A stretch of DNA of 64,000 nt. Source: Streptomyces sp. I05A-00742. GTDB lineage: Bacteria; Actinomycetota; Actinomycetes; Streptomycetales; Streptomycetaceae. The notes beneath the pieces are model-generated. The model worked only from the letters and a program-made list of their open reading frames with translations, ran no database searches and was not told the origin of the DNA. Position 1 is the first letter of the stretch. Every line of letters starts with the position of its first letter. Of this stretch, positions 46,995-55,143 are shown one piece after another. The stretch spans positions 78,514 to 142,513 of the forward strand of contig NZ_JABETO010000013.1 of the NCBI RefSeq assembly GCF_013055795.1, written 5' to 3'. A program made the translations under genes and the position numbers.

Positions 46995-47912
46995 TCAGCT
47001 CGTCCGGACGACCCAGGCGAGGGCGAGCCACGGGCCGGCCGCCGCGCCCGCGGCGAGCCCCCAGCCCGTCGTGGTGTCGGGGAAACCGGTGAGCAGCGGG
47101 ACGCTGAGCGCCGCCCCGCCGGCCAGGACCGCCGCGGCGGGCAGGTGCACCCAGGGTTCGAAGCGCCGGGCGCGGGCGACCCCGGCCTCCCGGCGGTGCA
47201 TGGCGACGGCCGTGCTCAGCCCCGCGACGAGGGCGAGCAGCCAGATGACGGGCCGGACGACGATGCGGCCGACGGTGGACGAGAGGTCGTCGGCGGCGGG
47301 ACGCACTCCGAGGTCCGGGCGGCTCGGCGCGTACAGCAGCTCGATGGAGCGGCCCTGTTCCAGCTCTCCCTCGGTCCGGACCCCGCCCACGGTCATCTGG
47401 CGCGGGCCGGAGTCGAACGGCACGGTGACCACGATCGTCGAGCTGAACTCCTCGACGTCACGGCCGGCCGCTCCGGGGGTCTGCGTCCCGCCGACCACCT
47501 TCGACACGGTCAGCTGGTGAGTGCGGCCCCCCGCCCGGTTCAGCTCGGCGAGCCACCTGCCCTCCGTCCCGTCCGGCCCCACCGCCTGGTTGAGCGCGGC
47601 GGCGCTGGTGAGGGCGATGCCGAGGCCCAGCACCCAGGAGAGGGCGCGCGACCGGCGCGGTTCGGGCCACGGTTGATGGCGCTTGCGCAGGGCCTTCCTG
47701 CGCAGCGCGGCCCGTCGGCGCGCGCGGACGAGAAGTGAGGCCAGGATCCAGCAGAGGGCGCAGAACCCCGTGGCGCCGAGCATCCAGAGCAGATGGCGCT
47801 TGGGCGGCAGTTCGCCGTAGGGGACCACGCCGTACGGGAGTACGGCGAGCAGTACGGTGGCGTAGCCGACGAGCAATGTCGCCCAACCGGTGAGCCGCGT
47901 CCCTGCCCTCAT
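46995..47912 (-). CDS. Membrane protein of unknown function (305 aa)
   Basis: Hydrophobic helices lie near residues 8-28, 42-62, 92-108, 220-240, 255-272 and 285-300. A soluble, extracytoplasmic-looking domain (about 110-215) lies between helices three and four and contains beta-rich sequence (EEFSSTIVVTVPF, QMTVGGVRTEGEL). No catalytic motif is visible. The inner ATG is preferred over a TTG three codons earlier. Stops of this gene and the UvrA-like gene face each other 23 bases apart. Confidence 0.75.
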   Translation of the reverse strand: MRAGTRLTGWATLLVGYATVLLAVLPYGVVPYGELPPKRHLLWMLGATGFCALCWILASLLVRARRRAALRRKALRKRHQPWPEPRRSRALSWVLGLGIALTSAAALNQAVGPDGTEGRWLAELNRAGGRTHQLTVSKVVGGTQTPGAAGRDVEEFSSTIVVTVPFDSGPRQMTVGGVRTEGELEQGRSIELLYAPSRPDLGVRPAADDLSSTVGRIVVRPVIWLLALVAGLSTAVAMHRREAGVARARRFEPWVHLPAAAVLAGGAALSVPLLTGFPDTTTGWGLAAGAAAGPWLALAWVVRTS

Positions 47913-48011
47913 GCCCAACAACCCCGCCCCGCCGTCTGATGATCTTGACGTGGACAGCGTAGTTGGTGTTCTCGCGCATGTGTGCGAGCACCCGGGGGTC
48001 GGTGCGGAGGA

Positions 48012-48374
48012 TCAGGCGTAGGGGGTGAGGAATCGTTCGGGCTGGCAGGCGTCGCACGGCCGGACGTCGTGGGTGGCCATCTGGGCCCGGGCCTCGGCCG
48101 TCGTCAGGGTGTCCTCGCCGCCCTTGGGCACCCAGCAGCCGGCGTGGTGCAGTTCCTGGAGAACGCCGCCGGAGCGGCGGTACAGGGTGATGGGCCAGAC
48201 CGCGTCCTCGAAATCCGGGCGCAGCGTCCGCCGATGGGAAATATGGGTCTGATCGGAGTCCCCGGAGAGACGTTTGAGCACGATCTCGCGGATCCAGTCG
48301 TGCGGAGAGCGGCCTACTCGGTGCGCCGCTGCCTCGATACGGTCGAGTTCGTCTGGGCTGAAGAGCTCCTCCAT
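48012..48374 (-). CDS. Small protein with RHH-like N-terminus and C-terminal Cys/His motif
   Basis: A 120-residue protein. The N-terminal third (FSPDELDRIEAAAHRVGRSPHDWIREIVLKRL) has the pattern of a ribbon-helix-helix DNA-binding domain. The C-terminal part has HHAGCWV...RPCDACQPE, a Cys/His set that could bind zinc and resembles DUF6233-type small Streptomyces proteins. I cannot name the family with certainty. The first Met of the RHH-like part is taken as the start. A role as a small regulator is plausible. Confidence 0.6.
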   Translation of the reverse strand: MEELFSPDELDRIEAAAHRVGRSPHDWIREIVLKRLSGDSDQTHISHRRTLRPDFEDAVWPITLYRRSGGVLQELHHAGCWVPKGGEDTLTTAEARAQMATHDVRPCDACQPERFLTPYA

Positions 48375-48722
48375 GACGGGGGACAGTAGCAGCGCGGGAG
48401 CACTCCCGGACCCGGATCCGAAGGATGAACTCACTGGGCTGACCTGCGGGTTGACCAGGGTGTACGGTTCGCCTCGGCAGGTGCCCGCGGCCCTCGCGCG
48501 GGTGCCGCGCGGCTTCTGCCGGGCCAACGCGCCCGGCATAGGACAAGCGTGTATTCGACGTGGCATCCGCCGCATACCTGAAGGGCCCATTCCGCGTTTC
48601 CGGGAATCACCTGTCCTCGTGAATACCCGGCCGTCCGGCGCCGGCCGCGGAAGGCGGGAAATGCGCAGCGAACAAGGGCGAATCCGGGGCAAGAGGGCGC
48701 TTTTCCGGAGGCCGCCCGGGCT
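48375..48722. other. Intergenic region (348 bases)
   Basis: No gene with convincing codon bias is seen. It lies between two leftward genes. One clear hairpin (TGCCGGGC-N6-GCCCGGCA, 48517-48538) could end the upstream small membrane-protein transcript. A weaker inverted repeat ATTCC-N9-GGAAT lies near 48591. Confidence 0.55.
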
Positions 48723-48884
48723 TCACCGCGAGGCGTGCGAACCCAGGTAGAAGAGCAGCCAGATGAAACCGGCCAGCAGGTGGCCCAGGACGATGTAGAT
48801 CAGGACCCGCCAGCCGATCGCCTTCTCGGCGTACTTCTCGCTGTCGCCCACTGCCGTGCTCCTGTCCGAACGCCGTCCGGTCAT
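48723..48884 (-). CDS. Small single-helix membrane protein (DUF6126-like)
   Basis: A 53-residue protein. A polar start (SEKYAEKAIGWRV) leads into one membrane helix (LIYIVLGHLLAGFIWLLFYLG) and ends HASR. The pattern of an amphipathic segment, a helix containing a histidine and a final FYLG(S/A)H matches the DUF6126 family of small Streptomyces membrane proteins, function unknown. An earlier in-frame start would add 32 residues of proline-rich sequence and looks less likely. Confidence 0.68.
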   Translation of the reverse strand: MTGRRSDRSTAVGDSEKYAEKAIGWRVLIYIVLGHLLAGFIWLLFYLGSHASR

Positions 48885-49050
48885 CGTAGAACACCCGTGC
48901 GGGGGGTCTCCGGCCGTCGGTGGCGCCCGGCCGTGTGGGCCATGTGGGGGCGGACGAGGCGTGTTCGGTGAGTTTGTCACATGATCTTAGGTCCATTTTG
49001 TTAGGTTATTTCCGCTTGTTCCCGTCTGTCCGTGTACGGCTGGGGGTGTT

Positions 49051-51117
49051 GTGGTGGCGGTTTCTGCGCGTGAGGCCCGGCTGGCGGCGGCCCGTGGAGG
49101 GAAGGTGGCGAGCGTGTCCGGCGAGGGGGCCGCCGCCGCACACCCGCTCGGCGGGATCGCCGGGAGCATGCCGTTCGACGGGGCGTCGGCCGACGTCGTC
49201 CCCGCGCTGGGCGGACGGGGCGGATCGGCCCCCGGCGGGCCCGGCACCCCCGGCTCGGGCGGCGGCGGCCCGGGCGGACCCGGCGGACAGGGACCGGGCG
49301 GCCCCGAAGGGCCGCGCGGCGGAGGGCCGGCGACCTCCTCACGGACGGGCCCCCGGCAGGACTACGACTACGCCGGATTCAGCAGACTGGCCGGGGAGTT
49401 GACGGAACCGCCCGCCGGAACCTACCGGGTGCGCTACCGGCGCCTGGTCGCCGGCGGCATCCGGGGGCAGCTCGGCGCCCTGCTGCTGGTGACCGCGGCG
49501 CCCCTGGTCTCCCTCGCCCTGCTGGTGTGGCTGATGCTGCCGGAACACTGGGTGGAGCGGCCGTTCATCAGCGACTGGGAACGTGCCGCGGACGCCGTGA
49601 TGACGCTGTCGATCGGTCTGATCGAGGCCTTCCGCCTGATCAACGTCGTCTCCAACGCCCACGCCACCTGGGTGGCGCGCGACCCCGTACCGGTCCGGGC
49701 CCAGCCGGGCACCCGGGTGGCGTTCCTCACCAGCTTCGTACCGGGCAAGGAGCCGCTGTCCATGGTCCGCGCCACCCTGGAGGGCGCCGTCCGCGTCGAG
49801 CACGACGGGGTGCTGGACGTCTGGCTGCTCGACGAGGGCGACGACCCCGAGGTCAAACGGCTCTGCGAACGGCTCGGCGTACGCCACTTCACCCGCAAGG
49901 GCGTCGAGCGCTGGAACCAGCCCTCGGGATGCTTCCGGGCCCGCACCAAGCACGGCAACTACAACGCCTGGCTCGACGCGCACGGGGACGACTACGAGTT
50001 CATGGCCTGCGTGGACACCGACCACGTCCCGCTGCCCAACTTCCTGGAACGGATGATGGGGTACTTCCGCGACCCCGACGTGGCCTTCGTGGTCGGCCCG
50101 CAGGTCTACGGCAACTACACGACGGCGGTCACCAAGGCCGCCGAGAGCCAGCAGTTCCTCTTCCACGCCCTCATCCAGCGCGCGGGCAACGCGTACGGCG
50201 CGCCCATGTTCGTCGGGACCAGCAACTGCGTCCGGGTCAGCGTGCTCCGCCAGATCGGCGGACTCTACGACTCCATCACCGAGGACATGGCCACCGGCCT
50301 GGAGATCCACCGGCGCCGCAACCCCGCCACCGGCCGCCGCTGGCGGTCCGTCTACACCCCCGACGTGCTCGCGGTCGGGGAGGGCCCCTCCTCCTGGACG
50401 GACTTCTTCTCCCAGCAACTGCGCTGGTCGCGCGGGACCTACGAGACGCTGCTGCGCCAGTTCTGGCGCGCCGTGTGGACCATGTCGCCCGGACGGGTCG
50501 TCAACTACTCCCTGATGGTGGCCTATTACCCCATGGCCGCGATGAACTGGGTGCTTGGTGCGGTGTCCTGTGTCCTCTTCCTCGCCCTCGGCGCCTCCGG
50601 CATCAACGTCGAGTCCCAGGTGTGGCTGATGCTCTACAGCGACGCGGCGGCCCTCCAGATCGGCCTCTACGTCTGGAACCGCCGCCACAACGTCAGCCCC
50701 CACGAGCCGGCGGGCTCCTCCGGCACGGCCGGGATGCTGATGTCCGCCCTCTCCGCGCCCCTGTACGCCCGCTCCTTCGGCGAGGCACTGCTGCGCCGCC
50801 GCTCGCGGTTCGTCGTGACCCCCAAGGGCGACTCGGCCAGCCCGGACCGCGTGCTGACCTTCCGCACCCATCTGACGTGGGCCGCCGTCCTCGCGTTCGC
50901 GCTGCTCGCCTCGGTGGTGCTGAGCCACGCCCACACGGCCATGCGCGTCTGGGCCGTCCTGGGGCTGCTCACCACGCTCATCCCGCTGGGCGTCTGGCAG
51001 GCGGGGCTGCTGGCGCAGCGCCGCCGGCCGGTGCCGGTGCCGGCGGACGCGGGCCAGGACGGCGGCGGGCCGGAGCCCGAGTCGGCCCGGCCGGTGGGGC
51101 AGCGGACGCCGGTCTAG
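49051..51117 (+). CDS. CslA-like membrane glycosyltransferase (GT2, cellulose synthase-like)
   Basis: A 688-residue processive beta-glycan synthase. After a glycine- and proline-rich N-terminal extension (about 40-110) and two membrane helices comes the GT2 domain with DEGDD, the DTDHV metal motif, TEDMATG and QQLRWSRG (Q..RW). C-terminal helices follow. Streptomyces CslA makes a beta-glucan at hyphal tips and normally sits beside the copper oxidase gene glxA and a GH6 gene. glxA is absent here, though a GH6 gene lies 2.5 kb away. The glycine-rich extension could be a linker. The start is GTG with GGGGGTG upstream. Confidence 0.88.
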   Translation: MVAVSAREARLAAARGGKVASVSGEGAAAAHPLGGIAGSMPFDGASADVVPALGGRGGSAPGGPGTPGSGGGGPGGPGGQGPGGPEGPRGGGPATSSRTGPRQDYDYAGFSRLAGELTEPPAGTYRVRYRRLVAGGIRGQLGALLLVTAAPLVSLALLVWLMLPEHWVERPFISDWERAADAVMTLSIGLIEAFRLINVVSNAHATWVARDPVPVRAQPGTRVAFLTSFVPGKEPLSMVRATLEGAVRVEHDGVLDVWLLDEGDDPEVKRLCERLGVRHFTRKGVERWNQPSGCFRARTKHGNYNAWLDAHGDDYEFMACVDTDHVPLPNFLERMMGYFRDPDVAFVVGPQVYGNYTTAVTKAAESQQFLFHALIQRAGNAYGAPMFVGTSNCVRVSVLRQIGGLYDSITEDMATGLEIHRRRNPATGRRWRSVYTPDVLAVGEGPSSWTDFFSQQLRWSRGTYETLLRQFWRAVWTMSPGRVVNYSLMVAYYPMAAMNWVLGAVSCVLFLALGASGINVESQVWLMLYSDAAALQIGLYVWNRRHNVSPHEPAGSSGTAGMLMSALSAPLYARSFGEALLRRRSRFVVTPKGDSASPDRVLTFRTHLTWAAVLAFALLASVVLSHAHTAMRVWAVLGLLTTLIPLGVWQAGLLAQRRRPVPVPADAGQDGGGPEPESARPVGQRTPV

Positions 51118-51330
51118 ACGGCGCCCGGCCCGGTGGCGGCCAGGGACGCCGTGCGCTGTCCTCGGTGCCGAACGCGCGCAGGAAGGTGCCGACGGCGCCG
51201 CCCGCGGAACCGCTGAGCGCCTTCGTCCGGTACGAGCGGATCGGGCTGGACGACCCGTCGTTCGACCCGGCGGCCGCGGAACGGCTGCACGAGGCGACGG
51301 AACGGATGCTGCTGGGGCTCCGAGCCGGGG
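51118..51330 (+). other. Possible gene remnant between the CslA-like and VOC genes
   Basis: The plus-strand frame reads EPLSAFVRYERIGLDDPSFDPAAAERLHEATERMLLGL with good codon bias but has no clear start and no stop before it enters the antisense of the VOC gene. It looks like a broken gene end rather than a functional ORF. Nothing else is visible in this stretch. Confidence 0.3.
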
Positions 51331-51723
51331 TCAGCGGCCGCCGTGGATGCAGAACGGCTGGCCGGACGGGTCGAGGAGGACGGTCCAGTGTCCGCCGCCG
51401 GGCTGGTGGGCGGGCTTGGTGGCCCCGAGCTCCAGCAGCCGCTCCTCCGCCGCCGTCACGTCGTCGAACACCAGGTCCATATGGAAGGGGAGTTCGTCCT
51501 TCGGCCAGTCGGGGGCGGTGAAGGAGTCGGATGTGTGGAAGAGGTATATCGCGCCCTTGACGGAGAAGGCGACGGCGACGTCGTTGCCCTCCGCGTCGGG
51601 GTAGGCCTGGCTGACCTCGGTGCCGAGGGCGGTGGCGTAGAACTCGGCGAGCTCACGGCCGTCCCGGGCCCAGAAGGCGTGGCAGAGGATCTTCCCGGAC
51701 AGGGGCTTGGCGGTGCTGGTCAT
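51331..51723 (-). CDS. VOC-family protein
   Basis: A 130-residue VOC/glyoxalase-fold protein: ILCHAFWARDGRELAEFYATALGTEV, then ELPFHMDLVFDDV...LLELGATKP and HWTVLLDPSGQPFCIH. It lies 47 bases downstream of the F420-reductase-like gene on the same strand, so the two are probably cotranscribed and controlled by the divergent WYL regulator. Binding of, or resistance to, a small molecule is one option. No substrate is evident. Confidence 0.85.
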   Translation of the reverse strand: MTSTAKPLSGKILCHAFWARDGRELAEFYATALGTEVSQAYPDAEGNDVAVAFSVKGAIYLFHTSDSFTAPDWPKDELPFHMDLVFDDVTAAEERLLELGATKPAHQPGGGHWTVLLDPSGQPFCIHGGR

Positions 51724-51770
51724 GGTGCTTCCTTCGCGGGTGGTGGTTCCGGAGGTGGCGCGCGCCGGGT

Positions 51771-52490
51771 TCAGCGCACGACCTTGATGCCGAAGTGGCC
51801 GCCGAACTGCTGACCGAGGCCGAAGCCGATGGCGGAGTGCATATGGGCGTACATCTCCATGCCGCGGGCGCACACCAGCGGGCCCAGGTCGAGGATGTCG
51901 GTCCAGCCGTACTCCTTCAGCAGTCCGGTGACCCGCTGCTTGGCGTCGGGGTGGTCGCCGGCGACGAACATGGTGTGGTCGCCGCCCCCGACAGCCCGGG
52001 GGTTGACGACGGTGTCCTGTTCCTGGGTGACGAACGACTTGACGACCTTGACGTCCGGCAGCGCCCGCTGGATCTGCTCGCCGAGGCTGTCGGTGTCGCA
52101 CGGGTCGAGCTTCGGCATGACTCCCCAGGGGGTCGGCCAGGGGTGCTCGACCTCGGGGTTGTAGACGAAGGGGACGGCGTAGTCGACGAGCGTCCTGCCG
52201 GCGAGCCGGTCGGCGACGGCGGACAGGGCGGCGACGGCGTTGTGGCCGTCGATGCCGTTGATGACCAGCTCGTCGGCGGCGGCCGCGGCCTCTCCGAAGG
52301 TGCGCAGGGTGATGCCGGGATGGTCGGCGAGCCACTGGCCGTAGGGCGGGGTGCCCATCATGTCGGGCTCGGTGCGGGCCAGGGTGGCCTCGGGGTCACG
52401 GGTGCCGACGTACACCTCGTGGCCGAGCTCGACGAGTTTGGCGGCGTGCGCGCGGCCACCGGCGCCGGTACCGAGAACTGCGATTTTCAT
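51771..52490 (-). CDS. F420-dependent NADP reductase-like oxidoreductase
   Basis: A 239-residue Rossmann protein with the N-terminal motif MKIAVLGTGAGGRAHAAKLVELGHEVYVGTRD. A central ADELVINGIDGHNA segment and the C-terminal GPLVCARGMEMYAHMHSAIGF resemble the NADPH-dependent F420 reductase/coenzyme F420-binding family. Likely a cytosolic NADP(H) enzyme. It is the first gene of a two-gene unit with a VOC protein and is divergent from a WYL regulator. The inner ATG aligns with the Rossmann fold start. Confidence 0.82.
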   Translation of the reverse strand: MKIAVLGTGAGGRAHAAKLVELGHEVYVGTRDPEATLARTEPDMMGTPPYGQWLADHPGITLRTFGEAAAAADELVINGIDGHNAVAALSAVADRLAGRTLVDYAVPFVYNPEVEHPWPTPWGVMPKLDPCDTDSLGEQIQRALPDVKVVKSFVTQEQDTVVNPRAVGGGDHTMFVAGDHPDAKQRVTGLLKEYGWTDILDLGPLVCARGMEMYAHMHSAIGFGLGQQFGGHFGIKVVR

Positions 52491-52542
52491 GGGGAAACCT
52501 CCCACTTTGTTCGTTCGGACGGATCCACAGTAGGAGGCTTTC

Positions 52543-52559
52543 AGGACAATCCATGTCCT
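52543..52559. promoter_or_regulatory. Operator-like inverted repeat for the WYL regulator
   Basis: AGGACA-ATCCA-TGTCCT is a perfect 6-bp-arm repeat centred in the 92-base gap between the divergent reductase and WYL genes. YafY-type WYL regulators commonly bind such sites next to their own gene. Confidence 0.55.
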
Positions 52560-52582
52560 TTGATGTGGGCATAGTGGGTGTC

Positions 52583-53557
52583 ATGACGAGCGACATGACC
52601 GCCCGTATGCTGCGGCTGCTGTCCCTGCTGCAGACCCGGCGGGAATGGTCCGGCTCCGACCTGGCCGAACGGCTGGACGTGACCGTGCGCACCGTCCGCC
52701 GCGACATCGACCGGCTCCGCGAGCTGGGCTACCCCGTCGACAGCGCCCGCGGCCACGCCGGCGGCTACCGTCTGGCCTCCGGGACGGACCTGCCGCCCCT
52801 CCTGCTGGACGACGACGAGGCCGTCGCCGTCGCCGTCGCCCTGCGCACCGCCGCCGGTGGCCTGGCCGGCATCGAGGAGACCGCCCTGCGGGCCCTGGCC
52901 AAGCTGGAGCAGGTCCTTCCCCGTCGACTGCGCGGGCGGGTCACCGCCCTCCAGGAGTCCGTCGCAGGCATCACCTGGGAGAGCCGGGGGCCGCGCGCCG
53001 ACCCCGCGCTTCTGGCCACGCTCGCCGTCGCCTGCCGGGACCACGAGATCCTCGGCTTCGACTACACCACCCGCCAGGGGACGGCCTCTCCGCGTCGCGC
53101 CGAGCCCTGCCACCTCGTCGCCTCCGGCGACCTCTGGTACCTCCTCGCCCACGACACCGACAGGGACGACTGGCGCCTCTTCCGCCTCGACCGCATCAGC
53201 AGGCCCGTTCCCACCGGCCGCCGCGTCCCGCCCCGCCCGGTCCCCGGCGACGACCCCGCCGCCTTCGTCGCCGCCCGGCTGTCCGCCGCCCCCACCCGGC
53301 ACCGCGCCGTCGCCACCGTCCACGCCCCGGCCGACCACGTCCGCGCCCGCACCCGCGGCCTGGCCACCCGCCTCCGGCCCGTCGACGACGCCACCTGTCG
53401 CGTCGACGTCTCCGACGACTCCCTGCCCCGCATCGCCCGGACCCTCGCCGGACTCGACACCGACTACACCCTCGACGCCGACCCCGCCGTCCTCGCCCAC
53501 CTCCGCGCGGCCGCCCACCGCACCCTGCGCGCCACGGGCGGCCCCCAGGAAGGCTGA
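52583..53557 (+). CDS. YafY-type WYL-domain transcriptional regulator
   Basis: A 324-residue regulator with an N-terminal helix-turn-helix (MLRLLSLLQTRREWSGSDLAERLDVTVRTVRRDIDRLRELGYPV), the usual AGGYRLASG wing, and a WYL domain (about 145-235) containing HLVASGDLWYLLAHDTDRDDWRLFRLDRI. A C-terminal WCX-type extension follows. WYL domains sense ligands such as nucleotides or ssDNA. It most likely controls itself and the divergent reductase-VOC unit through the inverted repeat in their shared promoter. Confidence 0.9.
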   Translation: MTSDMTARMLRLLSLLQTRREWSGSDLAERLDVTVRTVRRDIDRLRELGYPVDSARGHAGGYRLASGTDLPPLLLDDDEAVAVAVALRTAAGGLAGIEETALRALAKLEQVLPRRLRGRVTALQESVAGITWESRGPRADPALLATLAVACRDHEILGFDYTTRQGTASPRRAEPCHLVASGDLWYLLAHDTDRDDWRLFRLDRISRPVPTGRRVPPRPVPGDDPAAFVAARLSAAPTRHRAVATVHAPADHVRARTRGLATRLRPVDDATCRVDVSDDSLPRIARTLAGLDTDYTLDADPAVLAHLRAAAHRTLRATGGPQEG

Positions 53558-53570
53558 ACCGGCGGGCGCG

Positions 53571-54866
53571 TCAGGGACCCGGCGCCGGAGGCACCGCCGG
53601 CCGGGCCACCGGGGGCGGTGGCGCCGGAGCGGGGGTGACGACGGGGGCCGCTGGGACCGCTTGGGGTGGCGGGGCGGACGCGGGGGCCGGGGCGGCCGGG
53701 GGCGGGGTCACCGGTGGTGCCGGGGGCGCCTGTTGGGCCGTCGGCGGGGGAGAGGTGACCGGTGCCGCCGGCGCGGGCGCCGGGTTCGCGGGCTGCTGCT
53801 GTTGCTGCGGGACGGCGGCGGGCGGCGGGGGCTCCGACGGCCGGGTGGGGGCCGTCGTCGCCAGGGCGAGCGCGTACTCGGCCCACCAGTGGCCCGCCGG
53901 GGGCGCGCCCCGGCAGGAGCCGTCCGACTCCCCGGGGCGCTTGACCCACACCAGGGCGTCGACCAGGGGGACACCGGTGGCCGTGGTGGGCGCCGCCCCG
54001 AGGGCGCGGCCGGGCGGGTTGCACCACGTCTCGTCGCCGTCCTGCTCCTGGTCCTGCTTACGGGGGAGCGGGCCGTTGCCGTTGCGGCTGGTGTCGATGA
54101 TGTAGTGGGCCCCGCCGAGCAGGGCGGACAGCCGGTCCCCGTACGCCCGGGTGACGTCCGTGGTGTGGAAGTTCGACACGTTCAGGGCGAATCCGTCGGC
54201 CCCGCCCACCCCCGACTCCTTCAGCAGACCGGCCAGGCGCTGCTGGTCGGAGACCCAGCCGGCGTTGCCCGCGTCGAGGTACACCCGGGTCCTGGGCAGC
54301 GCCTTGAAGGCCCGTACCGCCTCCGCGAGCAGCCCCGGCCGTTCCGCCGCCGCGTCCGGCGGGGACGCGCAGCCCGAGGCCAGGTGGGCCAGGGCGTCCG
54401 GTTCCAGCACCACCCAGGCCGGGCGCCCGCCGATGCCCTGCGCCGCGCGGGCCACCCACCGGCGGTACGCCGCCGCGTCGGCGGCACCGCCCGAGGAGTA
54501 CTGGCCGCAGTCGCGGTGCGGGATGTTGTAGGCCACCAACAGCGGTACGCGGCGCGAGCGTTGGGCCGCGCGCGTGACCTGCTCCGCCTGGGCCCGCGGA
54601 TCGTCGCCCGTCAGCCAGACCGCGGCCGGCCGGTCGGAGATGCGCCGCAGCGCCTCCGCGTCGTCCTCACGACCGCGTTCCTCCCAGACCCGCACCTGCC
54701 GGGCCGCTCGGCCGAGCGGGTCGACCCAGAACGGTGACTGCGCGACGCCGTCCACGGCGTCCGCCCGCCCCGGACAGAGCGGCAGACACACCGCGCCCGC
54801 GCTCGCCAGCAGGACGGCGCTCCGGCGGGCGCGGAGGAGCGCGCGGCGTGTGCGCGGCCTGAGCAT
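53571..54866 (-). CDS. Secreted glycoside hydrolase family 6 protein
   Basis: A 431-residue exported GH6 (endoglucanase/cellobiohydrolase) enzyme. An arginine-rich signal peptide (about 1-42) is followed by the catalytic domain with both family signatures: VAYNIPHRDCGQYSSGG, which holds the catalytic Asp, and WVVLEPDALA. The ending WVKRPGESDGSC...GHWWAEYALAL is typical. The last 95 or so residues are a Pro/Ala tail with a glutamine run, and no carbohydrate-binding module follows. In Streptomyces, GH6 enzymes beside cslA trim the hyphal-tip beta-glucan, so it may work with the CslA-like synthase nearby. Confidence 0.9.
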   Translation of the reverse strand: MLRPRTRRALLRARRSAVLLASAGAVCLPLCPGRADAVDGVAQSPFWVDPLGRAARQVRVWEERGREDDAEALRRISDRPAAVWLTGDDPRAQAEQVTRAAQRSRRVPLLVAYNIPHRDCGQYSSGGAADAAAYRRWVARAAQGIGGRPAWVVLEPDALAHLASGCASPPDAAAERPGLLAEAVRAFKALPRTRVYLDAGNAGWVSDQQRLAGLLKESGVGGADGFALNVSNFHTTDVTRAYGDRLSALLGGAHYIIDTSRNGNGPLPRKQDQEQDGDETWCNPPGRALGAAPTTATGVPLVDALVWVKRPGESDGSCRGAPPAGHWWAEYALALATTAPTRPSEPPPPAAVPQQQQQPANPAPAPAAPVTSPPPTAQQAPPAPPVTPPPAAPAPASAPPPQAVPAAPVVTPAPAPPPPVARPAVPPAPGP

Positions 54867-55039
54867 GGAGTCCACCTCTCGCCTGGGCGTCATCGGGTGC
54901 TACCAGGCTGTGACCTGTCGGTGCGTCAGGTCCTGTTCTGTTGCGCCGGGCGGGGTGGGCGCTGCGCCGTACGGGGGCATGCGGGGGCCCTGCCGGGCCG
55001 CTTCGGTGGGTGCTTCCCCCATCCCGCCCCTTCCCGTAA

Positions 55040-55120
55040 CCGGGGGCTTCGCCCCCGGCCCCCCGGGACCGCGCCGCGCGCGGTGTCCTCGAACGCCGGA
55101 CAGGCTGATCCAGCCCGTCC
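55040..55120. repeat. Streptomyces-type interspersed stem-loop pair
   Basis: The first element is an 8-bp hairpin CCGGGGGC-TTC-GCCCCCGG at 55040-55058. The second is GGACAGGCTG-ATC-CAGCCCGTCC at 55098-55120 with one mismatch. Elements with this GGGGGCTTCG and GCCGGACRGGCTG consensus recur between Streptomyces genes and often mark transcription ends. It lies just past the minus-strand ligase gene stop, where it could terminate that transcript. Confidence 0.7.
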
Positions 55121-55143
55121 GCCACCGGCCCGCCGGACAGGCC

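Noticed and set aside
53571..53860. Pro/Ala-rich end of the GH6 gene considered as a frameshift product
   Set aside because: The frame is continuous from the catalytic domain to the stop and codon bias is steady, so it is a genuine low-complexity tail.
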